From the NCBI GenBank assembly GCA_964410215.1, contig CAYPHA010000015.1, positions 1-64,000 on the forward strand: a DNA stretch of 64,000 nucleotides, read 5' to 3'. A model generated the notes under the pieces. The model was not told the DNA's origin and ran no database searches. It saw only the letters and a list, made by a program, of their open reading frames with translations. The stretch's first letter is position 1; every line of letters begins with the position of its first letter. The translations under genes and the position numbers were made by a program. Positions 1 to 7,549 of this stretch are shown piece by piece. The DNA is from CAYPHA01 sp964410215. GTDB lineage: Bacteria; Calditrichota; Calditrichia; Calditrichales; CAYPHA01.

Positions 1-72
1 AACCTGGAGCACCAAGCGCCTTTTTTTAGAGGCTCCCGCGAGCATGGCGAATAACATATTATTAACTAGAAT

Positions 73-101
73 GATGAGAGATCGGCGATCTCATATTTTT
101 T
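73..101 (+). terminator. Small hairpin with T-run
   Basis: GAGATC (78-83), loop GGC and GATCTC (87-92) form a 6-bp stem followed by ATA and six T (96-101). It could end a gene lying left of the window edge. The stem is short, so the call is weak. Confidence 0.35.
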
Positions 102-265
102 AAAATGCAAAACACATGTTTTTCGCTTAAATAAATTCTCTAATGCCTTCAAAAACAAAAGGTTGACCCCGGGCAAAAAACGGATAAATGCCCTGCAATA
201 AAAAAATAATTGTGAGCATAGGGCCGGTAATGGTGCGACAACGTCCGTTACAGCCAAAAGTACAT

Positions 266-279
266 AACGGATATCCGTT
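266..279. repeat. Perfect 14-bp palindrome
   Basis: AACGGATATCCGTT reads the same on both strands. It lies inside a cluster of inverted repeats about 240 bp upstream of the integron integrase. It might be a protein binding site or part of a recombination site; nothing in the sequence decides between these. Confidence 0.4.
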
Positions 280-441
280 TACAACCTGTAACCAGCCGGA
301 CCACCGCTGTAAATCGCACAACACAACGGGAATACTCACGTAATAACCACTCAGATAATTCTCATAAATAATATAAACATCAATGTCAGAAGATCAAATG
401 AAATAGCGCACCTTTTGATTAATATTTGACCCCTTACCCCG

Positions 442-468
442 CTGCATTACCGAAAAATGCGGTTTTTT
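442..468 (+). terminator. Rho-independent terminator upstream of intI
   Basis: CTGCATT (442-448) pairs with AATGCGG (456-462), seven pairs with one G-T wobble, around a 7-nt loop, followed by six T (463-468). It would stop transcription entering from the left and so insulate the integrase gene. Confidence 0.6.
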
Positions 469-471
469 GTG

Positions 472-502
472 TGGAAAACGAAAAAGCCGGTGATCATATA
501 AT
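472..502 (+). promoter_or_regulatory. Candidate intI promoter
   Basis: A perfect -10 TATAAT lies at 497-502, just after the terminator and 40 bp before the preferred intI start. The -35 region is poor (TGGAAA at 472-477 with a 19-bp spacer), which suits the weak or regulated expression typical of integrases. I recognised no LexA box. Confidence 0.35.
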
Positions 503-541
503 AAAAGAAATTACAACCAAATGCGGAAAATGAAGGTTCCT

Positions 542-1510
542 ATGACGATACAACCCCTGATGCAGCAGGTGCGAAATCTGATACGAACCAAACACTACAG
601 CATCCGCACCGAACAGGCCTATACCGGATGGATTAAACGCTTTATCCTCTTTCATCATAAGAAACACCCGTCCGAAATGGGCGCCGTACAGATTAATGAG
701 TTTCTGACCTACCTCGCCGTCCGCGAACGCGTGTCAGCTAAAACGCAAAGCCAGGCCCTTAATGCCCTGGTTTTCCTCTACCGGGAAATACTCAAGCGGG
801 AAAAGTTCGATATCGGTGATTTCGTGAAAGCGAAACGGAAAAAAAATATACCACTTGTGCTCACAACCCACGAAGTCGAACGGCTGTTCCTCGAACTGCG
901 CAATCCCTATAAACTGATCGCCGGACTGCTCTATGGATCCGGACTCCGGCTGATGGAAGCACTGCGCCTGCGCGTAAAAGATGTCGATTTTAAATATATG
1001 CAGGTGACCGTACACGATGGAAAGGGTAGTAAAGACCGCGTCACCATGCTCGCCGGATCCTGTGCCGATGACCTGAAACGACACCTCAGGAAAACGAAAA
1101 TTATCTTCGAAGAAGATCTCAGCGCCGGCTTCGGCGAAACCTACCTGCCCTATGCGCTGGCCCGCAAATATCCCAATGCGTCGAAAAGCTGGCCCTGGCA
1201 GTATGTCTTCCCCGCAAGCAGAATCGCGAAAGATCCACGCTCAGGCGCATTCCGGCGCCATCACATCTCCGAATCCATGATCCAGAGAGAAATTAAAATG
1301 GCCGTCCGCCGCGCCGGCATCCTGAAACCGGCAACCTGCCATACCTTGCGCCATAGCTTCGCTACACACCTGCTGGAACAGGGCTATGATATCCGCACTG
1401 TCCAGGAACTGCTCGGACATAAAGACGTCCGGACCACCATGATCTATACCCATGTGCTGAACAGGGGAGGGATGGCCGTGAAAAGTCCGCTGGATCTGCC
1501 AAAACCATGA
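542..1510 (+). CDS. intI: Integron integrase (IntI family tyrosine recombinase)
   Basis: This site-specific recombinase catalyses attI x attC cassette exchange. The tyrosine-recombinase catalytic set is complete. Counted from an ATG at 521, the residues are Arg143 (GSGLRLME), Lys near 171, His274 and Arg277 (HTLRHSFATHL), His300 (LLGHKD) and Tyr309 (TTMIYTHV). The segment at about 208-226, with ALARKYPNA and SWPW, is the extra patch that separates IntI from XerC/D. The length, near 320 residues, is normal. I prefer the ATG at 542 because AAGG at 533-536 is correctly spaced for it; the ATG at 521 lacks a ribosome site. The gene appears intact. No cassette array or attI is recognisable nearby, so it looks like a solitary or chromosomal integron remnant. 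Confidence 0.93.
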   Translation: MTIQPLMQQVRNLIRTKHYSIRTEQAYTGWIKRFILFHHKKHPSEMGAVQINEFLTYLAVRERVSAKTQSQALNALVFLYREILKREKFDIGDFVKAKRKKNIPLVLTTHEVERLFLELRNPYKLIAGLLYGSGLRLMEALRLRVKDVDFKYMQVTVHDGKGSKDRVTMLAGSCADDLKRHLRKTKIIFEEDLSAGFGETYLPYALARKYPNASKSWPWQYVFPASRIAKDPRSGAFRRHHISESMIQREIKMAVRRAGILKPATCHTLRHSFATHLLEQGYDIRTVQELLGHKDVRTTMIYTHVLNRGGMAVKSPLDLPKP

Positions 1511-1546
1511 TGAAACCGTCTGCCATACCATGAAACGACGGAATAT

Positions 1547-1577
1547 TTGACTAAAAATGTGAATTGTAAAATATATA
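1547..1577 (+). promoter_or_regulatory. Candidate pepT promoter
   Basis: TTGACT (1547-1552) is followed after 19 bp by TATATA (1572-1577) in an AT-rich run. AATATA at the ideal 17-bp spacing overlaps it. It lies between the intI stop and the pepT start and would drive pepT and the downstream DUF971 gene. Confidence 0.45.
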
Positions 1578-1634
1578 TATGTATATTAAAAACCGGATTT
1601 ATGGTAACCGCTAATTATAACCGATGAGGCATTT

Positions 1635-2885
1635 ATGAAACCCGTAGAACGACGTTTGTTCCTGGATCGTTTCCTGAAATATGTATCGTTTGATACCCAG
1701 TCCACCGAAGAATCGGACACCTATCCCAGCACGATGAAACAGCTGGAATTGTCGCGCTACCTGGTCGGTGAACTGAAAAAAATGAAGCTGCAGGACGTGA
1801 TACTCAATGAACACGGCTACGTCTTCGCCACACTGCCGGCGAATGTGGATTATGACGTCCCCGTAATCGGCCTGATCGCCCATGTCGATACATCCCCCGA
1901 TGTGAGCGGAAAAGATGTCAATCCCCAGATCACAGAAAATTACCAGGGCGGTGATATCGTGCTGAAAAACGATACCAGCCAGGTAATTGAATATGATATG
2001 AACCCGGCATTGAAAAATTGCCACGGACATGACATTATAACCACGGACGGCACAACCCTGCTGGGGGCCGATAATAAAGCCGGTATCGCCGAAATCATGG
2101 GCGCCGTCGAATACCTGCTGCAAAATCCCGATATCCCCCATGGTAAAATCCGCATCGCCTTCACCGTCGATGAGGAAGTGGGCACGGGAACGAAATTTTT
2201 CGATGTAAAAGAGTACGGAGCGGATTATGCCTATACCATCGACGGCGAAACCGCCGGCGAGGTGGAAGACGAAACCTTCTGCGCCGATACCGCCATCGTT
2301 AAACTGTCCGGTGTAAATGTCCATCCCGGCTATGCCAAAAATAAACTGATCAACGCCGTGAAAATGGCCGCCGATCTGATTGAACGGCTGCCCAAAGATA
2401 AAATGTCCCCGGAAACAACCGAAAAACGCGAAGGCTATCTCCATCCCCATGTCATTAAAGGCGGAGTGGAAGTCACCGAGGTCGTTTTCCTGGTCCGTGA
2501 TTTTAACGTCGATGGCCTCCATGAGAAAGAAGACTACCTGAAAAAATTGTGCGCGGAAATTTCGAAGAAGTATGCACCGGCCAGCGCGGCACTGGAAATC
2601 AAGGAATCCTACCGGAATATGAAGTATAAACTGGATGAACATCCCCACGTGACCGATTATGCCGTCGAAGCGATCGAACGGGCCGGACTTAAACCGCTTA
2701 AAAACCTCATCCGCGGCGGTACGGACGGTGCACGCCTGTCGTTTATGGGATTGCCTACACCGAATATTTTTACCGGCGGACATAATTTCCACAGCAAAAA
2801 AGAATGGATCTCCATCCAGGATATGCAGAAAGCATCGGAAACCATCGTCCAACTGGTACAGATCTGGGCCGAAAAAAGCAGATAG
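1635..2885 (+). CDS. pepT: Peptidase T (tripeptide aminopeptidase, M20B)
   Basis: This cytoplasmic di-zinc aminopeptidase removes the N-terminal residue from tripeptides. All metal and catalytic motifs of the M20 fold are visible: His83 and Asp85 (AHVDTSPD), the bridging Asp146 (GADNKAG), Glu180-Glu181 (VDEEVG), Asp203 (TIDGE) and His383 (GGHNFHS). The 416-residue length matches the family. A GAGG motif sits 6 nt before the ATG. The DUF971 gene starts 8 nt after the stop, indicating an operon. A long open frame on the opposite strand (1611-2852) is a shadow of this gene. Confidence 0.95.
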   Translation: MKPVERRLFLDRFLKYVSFDTQSTEESDTYPSTMKQLELSRYLVGELKKMKLQDVILNEHGYVFATLPANVDYDVPVIGLIAHVDTSPDVSGKDVNPQITENYQGGDIVLKNDTSQVIEYDMNPALKNCHGHDIITTDGTTLLGADNKAGIAEIMGAVEYLLQNPDIPHGKIRIAFTVDEEVGTGTKFFDVKEYGADYAYTIDGETAGEVEDETFCADTAIVKLSGVNVHPGYAKNKLINAVKMAADLIERLPKDKMSPETTEKREGYLHPHVIKGGVEVTEVVFLVRDFNVDGLHEKEDYLKKLCAEISKKYAPASAALEIKESYRNMKYKLDEHPHVTDYAVEAIERAGLKPLKNLIRGGTDGARLSFMGLPTPNIFTGGHNFHSKKEWISIQDMQKASETIVQLVQIWAEKSR

Positions 2886-2893
2886 GACCGATC

Positions 2894-3268
2894 ATGACGG
2901 ATAAAGAACCTAAACCGGTCAGCATCGACCAGATTAGTGACGAGGTGCTGACCGTCACCTGGGACGACGGCCATAACAGCATCTATTTTATTAAGGATTT
3001 GCGAAAGCGTTGTCCCTGCGCCCGCTGCGCCGCGCAGAAGGAAAAGGAAGGCGATACCTCCAACCCGCTGCGCGTTATTACCATGGCGCTGGATGATGTC
3101 AAACTGATCGCCTGGGAATATGTCGGACGCTATGCGGTTTCGTTTAAGTTCAGCGACGGCCATAAAACGGGTATCTATACATACCCGTATCTGCGCAGTA
3201 TTTGTCAGTGTGATGAATGTGATACGGAAGGTTCCATCCGGATTCAGGGCCCGCTAAAAACCGGTTAA
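2894..3268 (+). CDS. DUF971 (GBBH-like N-terminal) domain protein
   Basis: This 124-residue protein belongs to the DUF971 family, related to the N-terminal domain of gamma-butyrobetaine hydroxylase. Two cysteine clusters are visible, CPCARC near residue 37 and CQCDEC near the C-terminus. They suggest zinc or Fe-S binding, as proposed for family members linked to Fe-S assembly. The start at 2894 is supported by AGGA (2884-2887), which overlaps the pepT stop; longer upstream starts run into pepT. The tight coupling to pepT suggests co-transcription. The precise function is unknown. Confidence 0.85.
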   Translation: MTDKEPKPVSIDQISDEVLTVTWDDGHNSIYFIKDLRKRCPCARCAAQKEKEGDTSNPLRVITMALDDVKLIAWEYVGRYAVSFKFSDGHKTGIYTYPYLRSICQCDECDTEGSIRIQGPLKTG

Positions 3269-3276
3269 CAGCGCCG

Positions 3277-3305
3277 TTGCATTATTAGCTAAATTGGATT
3301 ATATT
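3277..3305 (+). promoter_or_regulatory. tRNA-Thr promoter
   Basis: TTGCAT (3277-3282), exactly 17 bp, then TATATT (3300-3305), placing the start near 3312, 11 nt before the tRNA. An imperfect hairpin (AGCTAAAT with ATTTAGGGCT) and six T overlap this site and could instead end the pepT operon; both readings are possible. Confidence 0.55.
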
Positions 3306-3322
3306 TAGGGCTCATTTTTTAA

Positions 3323-3395
3323 GCCACCGTAGCTCAGCTGGTAGAGCAGTTCACTCGTAATGATCAGGTCAGCGGTTCGACTCCGCTCGGTGGCT
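3323..3395 (+). tRNA. tRNA-Thr, anticodon CGT
   Basis: A complete 73-nt cloverleaf: acceptor GCCACCG/CGGTGGC, D arm GCTC/GAGC with GG in the loop, anticodon stem GTTCA/TGATC (one T-T mismatch), loop CTCGTAA with anticodon CGT at 3356-3358, variable region AGGTC, and T arm AGCGG/CCGCT with the TTCGACT loop. The anticodon reads ACG, threonine. The discriminator is T3395 and CCA is not encoded. A tandem repeat tract begins about 10 nt downstream. Confidence 0.95.
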
Positions 3396-3403
3396 CAACT
3401 CTC

Positions 3404-3490
3404 ATCCGCGCCATCTGTGTCATCCGTGTCATCCGTGTAATCAGTGATCCCCTCCGTGCCATCCGTGTCATCCGTGTAATCCGTGATCCA
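3404..3490. repeat. Short tandem repeats (unit about ATCCGTGTC)
   Basis: Imperfect 9-10 bp units of the type CATCCGTGTCATCCGTGTAA are repeated about nine times immediately after the tRNA. On the other strand this reads as runs of GGATGACAC. The tract overlaps the 3' end of the open frame at 3468-3872. It is too short and its spacing too uniform for a CRISPR array. Confidence 0.75.
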
Positions 3491-3872
3491 GCCTATCCCG
3501 CTCCTCATCACTCAGACTCTCCCGCGTCGTAACCGGTGAAATCAATACAAGCAGCTCATTGAAATCAATATCCCTGAGCAAAGCAACGGTCGAATCGAAA
3601 TCGCCACGGAAAATAAAATAATTCGGCACAATAACCGTGTTGTAATATTCCTTGTAACGATCGTTATCATGGGCATGATGCCATAAAACGATCAGGCTTT
3701 CCACCGCCTTCTTCAGTAACTTTTTTTCATCGGAAATGGGTGTAATGTCCGCTGCCGGTACCTCGTTATCCGCCTCGACGCAGCGGTAATTGCCAACTTT
3801 GATCTGGTTTTCAATGGCGAAAAAAATGCTCTTCAATCGTGGATTAACAAAATCCGTACATAAATGATACAT
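3468..3872 (-). CDS. Hypothetical protein
   Basis: This 134-residue open frame has balanced, protein-like composition: alternating acidic and hydrophobic stretches, a His/Asp-rich segment WHHAHDND near residue 64, and no signal peptide. I recognise no family. Its last residues and stop codon lie inside the tandem repeats that follow the tRNA, so the C-terminus may have been changed by repeat expansion or the gene may be a remnant. No good ribosome site precedes the ATG. Confidence 0.5.
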   Translation of the reverse strand: MYHLCTDFVNPRLKSIFFAIENQIKVGNYRCVEADNEVPAADITPISDEKKLLKKAVESLIVLWHHAHDNDRYKEYYNTVIVPNYFIFRGDFDSTVALLRDIDFNELLVLISPVTTRESLSDEERDRLDHGLHG

Positions 3873-4001
3873 GGAGGTCGCCCGATCATATGATTATGTA
3901 ATAAGTACCAGGATAGAAAATGTTATCGGCCTGTTTTGGAAAAACAAAAGTAAAAAATGACCGGCACCGCCGTGAAATTGATATAAAAAGACAGCAATTG
4001 T

Positions 4002-4030
4002 TTGAGTTGCATCCCCGGCCGCGTTAAATT
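4002..4030 (+). promoter_or_regulatory. Candidate promoter of the GNAT gene
   Basis: TTGAGT (4002-4007), a 17-bp spacer and TAAATT (4025-4030). The predicted start near 4037 leaves a leader of only about 20 nt before the ATG at 4060. Confidence 0.5.
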
Positions 4031-4059
4031 AACAAACCGGTCTAACGAATGATCTTTTT

Positions 4060-4830
4060 ATGAATCAAAATAGTAATCCATTTGCCCGGCGTGTGGAAGA
4101 AGCCGCCCTGAATGCCTGGCCGGCATTGCGGCAGGTTTTGTACGATGGCTGGTTGCTGCGTTTCGCAGAAGGCTATACCAAACGCAGCAATTCGGTGAAT
4201 ATGATCGGCAGCTCCATACTGAAACCGGAAGATAAAATTACCCGGTGCGAAGGCTTCTATACCGCATTGAAATGTCCCCCCCTGTTCAGAATCGCTACCG
4301 TCCATGATTATGCAGAACTGGATGACTGCCTGGCTGCCGCAGGTTATCGAAAGCTGGAGCCGACGCTGGTTATGGCCCTGGATATGCGACATTTCAGGAT
4401 GCAACCGGTGCGGGCTACCAGTGATTTCAATGATCAGGTAGCCGATATCTGGCTGAAACACTATTATGATCTGGGCCGGTTCGGTAAAGATCATTATAAT
4501 ACCCATAATCAAATATTGAAATCCATCGTACCGCGCAAGTTGTTCGCCGAACTTAACTATAAAGGCCGCCCGGTTTCCATGGGCATGGCCGTTACCGAAG
4601 GCTGGCTGACCGGCCTCTTCGATATACTTACCGGGGGGGAATTCAGAAGATCCGGGTTCGGCTTCGAACTGGTGACGGGACTGCTGCAATGGGCACAGGT
4701 TAACGGCGCCCAGTGGGCCTATCTGCAGGTTATTGAATCCAATATCCCGGCCATTCAGCTCTATCAAAAGCTGGGATTTAACGTAATGTATCATTACTGG
4801 TATCGGATCAAGTCAGATGTGACCTTGTGA
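4060..4830 (+). CDS. GNAT family N-acetyltransferase
   Basis: This 256-residue protein probably transfers acetyl from acetyl-CoA to an amine; the substrate is unknown. The C-terminal third carries the GNAT core. The acetyl-CoA pyrophosphate loop is RRSGFGFELV (R/Q-x-x-G-x-G), and the late motif is NIPAIQLYQKLGF followed by a Tyr/Trp-rich strand. The N-terminal half, with GWLLRFAEGYTKRSNSVN, resembles a group of GNAT proteins with a degenerate N-terminal repeat. No clear ribosome site is seen. The next gene begins about 45 nt downstream with its own strong Shine-Dalgarno. Confidence 0.85.
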   Translation: MNQNSNPFARRVEEAALNAWPALRQVLYDGWLLRFAEGYTKRSNSVNMIGSSILKPEDKITRCEGFYTALKCPPLFRIATVHDYAELDDCLAAAGYRKLEPTLVMALDMRHFRMQPVRATSDFNDQVADIWLKHYYDLGRFGKDHYNTHNQILKSIVPRKLFAELNYKGRPVSMGMAVTEGWLTGLFDILTGGEFRRSGFGFELVTGLLQWAQVNGAQWAYLQVIESNIPAIQLYQKLGFNVMYHYWYRIKSDVTL

Positions 4831-4874
4831 TCGGGATATTGTATGATATTCAAGAAACAGAAGGGAGTCCGGAA

Positions 4875-6326
4875 ATGTCAAAATTGCTGGTTACCATTTG
4901 TATGACCATTATACTGTCTGTATCCTGTTCCACGAAACACGATACCCGGGATTATCGCGCACTGGTGGATAAGGGTGCTTTTAAGAAGGCGGAGGAGCTG
5001 ATTGAAATGAAACTGCAGGAAAAAAGGATTCCGGAAGAAACCAGGCGGGACCTCACGTTTGAACAGGAACGCATGAAACGAATACGCAGGGATTTCAATA
5101 AAACGGAAGACGAAGTGCTGAAGGAAATACGGGAAACCATGCCGGACGCCGGCAGGGAAGATCTGCGCAGATGGGAAGAGAGCAAGGCACTGGAATTCAT
5201 GATCATCGATGGCGAAAAACGCTATTTTGCCCGCGCTGCACGTAACCTGTTCAGGATTGACGATGATGCGCGGAAAGCCTGGGAGGAAATCCATGGTGGT
5301 TATGACCTCAACCAGCCCCGCAGGATTAACCTGGAGCGCCATCTGAAAAAAGTGATGGAAACAGCGCTCGAAACAGATCAGCCTTACGTATGTCCGGCCC
5401 GCTTCCGGATTAAATATACCATTAACGTGAATGATGGTGCGGTGCCGGTGGGTGAACAGGTGCGCTGCTGGATACCCTTTCCCAGGGAAATTGAGCCGCG
5501 GCAGACTAATATAACACTTTTACGAACCGACCCGGAAGCGCATCAGCTGGCGGATAACAGCCGGCTGCAACGTACGATCTATTTGGAACGCATTGTGACC
5601 GAAGATGAACCAACCGCATTCACGGTTGAATATGAATTTACCAATCATGCCGTTTATAAGGATGTCGATCCCGAAATGGTTGTGCCGGTGGATCCGGATG
5701 GAGCGCTTGCGGAATATCTGAAAGAAGTGCCGCCGCATATCGTCTTTTCAGAAGAATTGAGAACACTTTCGACGAACATCATAGGGACCGAGACAAACCC
5801 CTTCCGGAAAGCGCAGAAAATATATCAGTGGATCGATGCGCATATCCCCTGGGCTTCGGCGCGGGAGTATTCCACAATCCGTAACATCAGTTTGTATCCG
5901 GCGGTTAATGGGCATGGCGATTGCGGCATTAAGGCCATGATGTTCATCACCCTCCTGCGCATGAACGGCATACCGGCCCGCTGGCAGTCGGGATGGGAAT
6001 TTCAGCCTCCGACACATGACAGTATGCATGACTGGGGGATGGTCTGTTTTGAACCCTATGGCTGGATGCCGATGGATGTGGATTACGGCCTCCGCAAAAG
6101 CGATGATGAAGCGTATAAATGGTTTTACCTGACCGGCATGGATGCCTACCGGCTGATTTTTAATGATGATTTTTCAAGACCCTTTATGCCTGAAAAAGAA
6201 CACCATCGCTCGGAAACGGTCGATTCACAGCGCGGTGAACTGGAATGGGCAGGCGGTAACCTGTATTTCGATCAGTGGTCCTGGGATATGGATTGGGAAT
6301 TATTGTCTGATTCATCTATAAAATAG
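4875..6326 (+). CDS. Transglutaminase-like lipoprotein
   Basis: This is a 483-residue exported protein with a C-terminal papain-like transglutaminase domain. The catalytic triad is visible as Cys350 (GHGDCGIKA), His385 (SMHDWG) and Asp403 (DVDYG). Members may act as proteases or peptide cross-linking enzymes; the substrate is unknown. The N-terminus is a short hydrophobic signal ending in LSVSC, with Cys18 as the likely lipidated residue, although -3 is Ser rather than the usual Leu. A charged helical region spans about 25-130. I chose the ATG at 4875 because AAGGGAG lies 7 nt upstream and the signal peptide begins there; an upstream ATG at 4827 would bury it. Confidence 0.88.
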   Translation: MSKLLVTICMTIILSVSCSTKHDTRDYRALVDKGAFKKAEELIEMKLQEKRIPEETRRDLTFEQERMKRIRRDFNKTEDEVLKEIRETMPDAGREDLRRWEESKALEFMIIDGEKRYFARAARNLFRIDDDARKAWEEIHGGYDLNQPRRINLERHLKKVMETALETDQPYVCPARFRIKYTINVNDGAVPVGEQVRCWIPFPREIEPRQTNITLLRTDPEAHQLADNSRLQRTIYLERIVTEDEPTAFTVEYEFTNHAVYKDVDPEMVVPVDPDGALAEYLKEVPPHIVFSEELRTLSTNIIGTETNPFRKAQKIYQWIDAHIPWASAREYSTIRNISLYPAVNGHGDCGIKAMMFITLLRMNGIPARWQSGWEFQPPTHDSMHDWGMVCFEPYGWMPMDVDYGLRKSDDEAYKWFYLTGMDAYRLIFNDDFSRPFMPEKEHHRSETVDSQRGELEWAGGNLYFDQWSWDMDWELLSDSSIK

Positions 6327-6344
6327 CCGGACGTCGGTATAAAA

Positions 6345-6380
6345 GAAGAATTGCCGGAATTAGTAGTTAAAACCGGCAAT
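6345..6380 (-). terminator. Hairpin between convergent genes
   Basis: ATTGCCGG (6350-6357) and CCGGCAAT (6373-6380) form a perfect 8-bp stem. Read on the minus strand it is followed by TCTTCTTTTA, so it probably ends the coiled-coil lipoprotein transcript. Confidence 0.5.
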
Positions 6381-6422
6381 CCAAGACCACATGTTAGGGA
6401 GGTATGAGAGGAGATCGTAGCG

Positions 6423-7283
6423 TCAGTTCTTTGCGAGAATGACAAGGTATTTCATTTTCCAAAATGATTCCGGATTGATAATTTCGAGAACCGTATGGTT
6501 ATCCGCTTGTTCCGTCATGTGATAGGAATCGGGGTCATGGGAAGAAATAATTTTTACAGCTTTCATCTCGGACGCGATCCGTATACTGTCGGTTTCGGTG
6601 ATGTCGGCAGGCGTGAAGTATGCATTATCGATATCTTCAGCGAGCGTGGTGGTGCGTCCTAATCCAAGTATCCCCCCGCGTTTGTCGATAATGTTTTTCT
6701 CCCGCAGGTCTGAATCATTACCAATGATGTAATAAGCGGTGTTCAGCCTTTGTTCCTGAACGGCTGCCAGTTCCGCTTTCTCCTGGAGTTTACTCTCTGT
6801 TTCCGCTACCAGTTCAGTCAACTGACTGATTTCCGAACGCAGGGAAGCGATTTCCGCTTCCTTCTCGTTAATAAGTGTGCTCAGGTTCTCAATGGTCTTT
6901 TCCAGTTCTACATATTTTACCTCGGAATCGCTCATATTGTTGCGCAGCCGGGTGATTTCCTTCCGGCTGTTGGCGATATAGGTATCGATGCTGGTCAGGT
7001 TGGTCATGATTTTTTCCCGCATCTCCACCGTTTTGTCACCCTCGAGTTCCTGGGAATAACGCATCAGTAAACCCTCACGCTTTCTGATTTTTTCGAGATA
7101 GTCATATACATCATTGACCGTCTTGGTGTACTCTTCGATATAACCATCTTTGAGCTTTGACTGCTCTTCCAGCAGATCCTTTTCCATCTGCAGTTTCTGC
7201 TGCGTCTCCTGCAACTCTGTATTTTTATTCTGATCCGTACAGCCAATCATGGCCAGTATGACAATAAAAACAAAAATTCTCAT
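6423..7283 (-). CDS. Coiled-coil lipoprotein, Cbp1-like
   Basis: This 286-residue protein has a lipoprotein signal (Cys15, AMIGC), a long Glu/Lys-rich coiled coil at about 20-180, and a globular C-terminal domain. That domain contains AYYIIGNDSDL, IIDKRGGILGLGR and YFTPADIT. The layout and these C-terminal phrases resemble proteins labelled Cbp1 family collagen-binding adhesins in Bacteroidetes. I recall this similarity but could not test it, and the adhesin label should not be taken as function. GGAG lies about 10 nt before the ATG. It is probably anchored in the outer membrane or periplasm and transcribed alone. Confidence 0.8.
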   Translation of the reverse strand: MRIFVFIVILAMIGCTDQNKNTELQETQQKLQMEKDLLEEQSKLKDGYIEEYTKTVNDVYDYLEKIRKREGLLMRYSQELEGDKTVEMREKIMTNLTSIDTYIANSRKEITRLRNNMSDSEVKYVELEKTIENLSTLINEKEAEIASLRSEISQLTELVAETESKLQEKAELAAVQEQRLNTAYYIIGNDSDLREKNIIDKRGGILGLGRTTTLAEDIDNAYFTPADITETDSIRIASEMKAVKIISSHDPDSYHMTEQADNHTVLEIINPESFWKMKYLVILAKN

Positions 7284-7387
7284 CGCTGTTCATCTCCTGT
7301 GAATAAAGTAAATTTGCAAACCGCCTTACCCCAAAGGCATCACTGAAAGCTTCAAATACCATGCCAACCTACTATTTCCTGGAACAA

Positions 7388-7426
7388 AATTCCCCCCTAT
7401 CAAGGGGGGCTAGGGGGTGTAAAAAA
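7388..7426 (+). repeat. Dispersed GC-rich repeat, type A (left copy)
   Basis: CCCCCC (7392-7397) and GGGGGG (7404-7409) form a hairpin followed by CTAGGGGGTGTAAAAA. The same architecture in the same orientation recurs at 12321-12358. Such elements are dispersed in intergenic regions of many environmental genomes. Confidence 0.65.
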
Positions 7427-7430
7427 GGCG

Positions 7431-7480
7431 CAAGGAACAAGGAACAAGGAGCAAGGAGACAGGAAGCAGGTGACAGGAAC
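7431..7480 (+). repeat. Heptanucleotide tandem repeat (CAAGGAA)
   Basis: About six imperfect CAAGGAA/CAAGGAG/ACAGGAA units run between two GC-rich dispersed repeats. Nothing suggests coding. Confidence 0.7.
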
Positions 7481-7486
7481 TGAATT

Positions 7487-7521
7487 CTTCCTATCAGGGA
7501 GGGCCGGGGGGAGGGTTAAAA
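7487..7521 (+). repeat. Dispersed GC-rich repeat, type B (left copy)
   Basis: A purine-rich block AGGGAGGGCCGGGGGGAGGG ending in TTAAAAC. The copy at 12258-12300 has the same end and orientation but a longer perfect palindrome in front. Confidence 0.6.
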
Positions 7522-7549
7522 CTGTATAAATATTTTACACTTTCTGGAA

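Larger units (their letters stand above)
1..520. other. Non-coding stretch upstream of the integron integrase
   Basis: I see no convincing gene in these 520 bases. Two small open frames exist but lack ribosome binding sites and recognisable protein character. The stretch holds a small hairpin (73-101), a perfect 14-bp palindrome AACGGATATCCGTT (266-279), an inverted pair CCGTTA/TAACGG (245-270), a wider pair GTGCGA/TCGCAC (233-238 and 314-319), and a terminator just before intI. In integrons attI and the cassette array normally lie on this side of intI. I could not find the attC consensus pair (RYYYAAC with GTTRRRY) by eye, so any array is degenerate, absent, or beyond the left edge. Confidence 0.5.

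Noticed and set aside
233..319. attC site
   Set aside because: The GTGCGA/TCGCAC pair has about the right spacing but lacks the RYYYAAC and GTTRRRY cores.
127..339. 70-codon minus-strand frame near the left edge
   Set aside because: No ribosome site or recognisable motif, and it spans the inverted-repeat cluster.
1611..2852. 413-codon open frame antisense to pepT
   Set aside because: It mirrors pepT almost exactly, and its translation is rich in Phe/Gly/His without any family motif; pepT on the other strand has all catalytic residues.
3404..3490. Possible CRISPR array
   Set aside because: Units are 9-10 bp and contiguous, with no spacers of 25-40 bp and no cas genes in the window.
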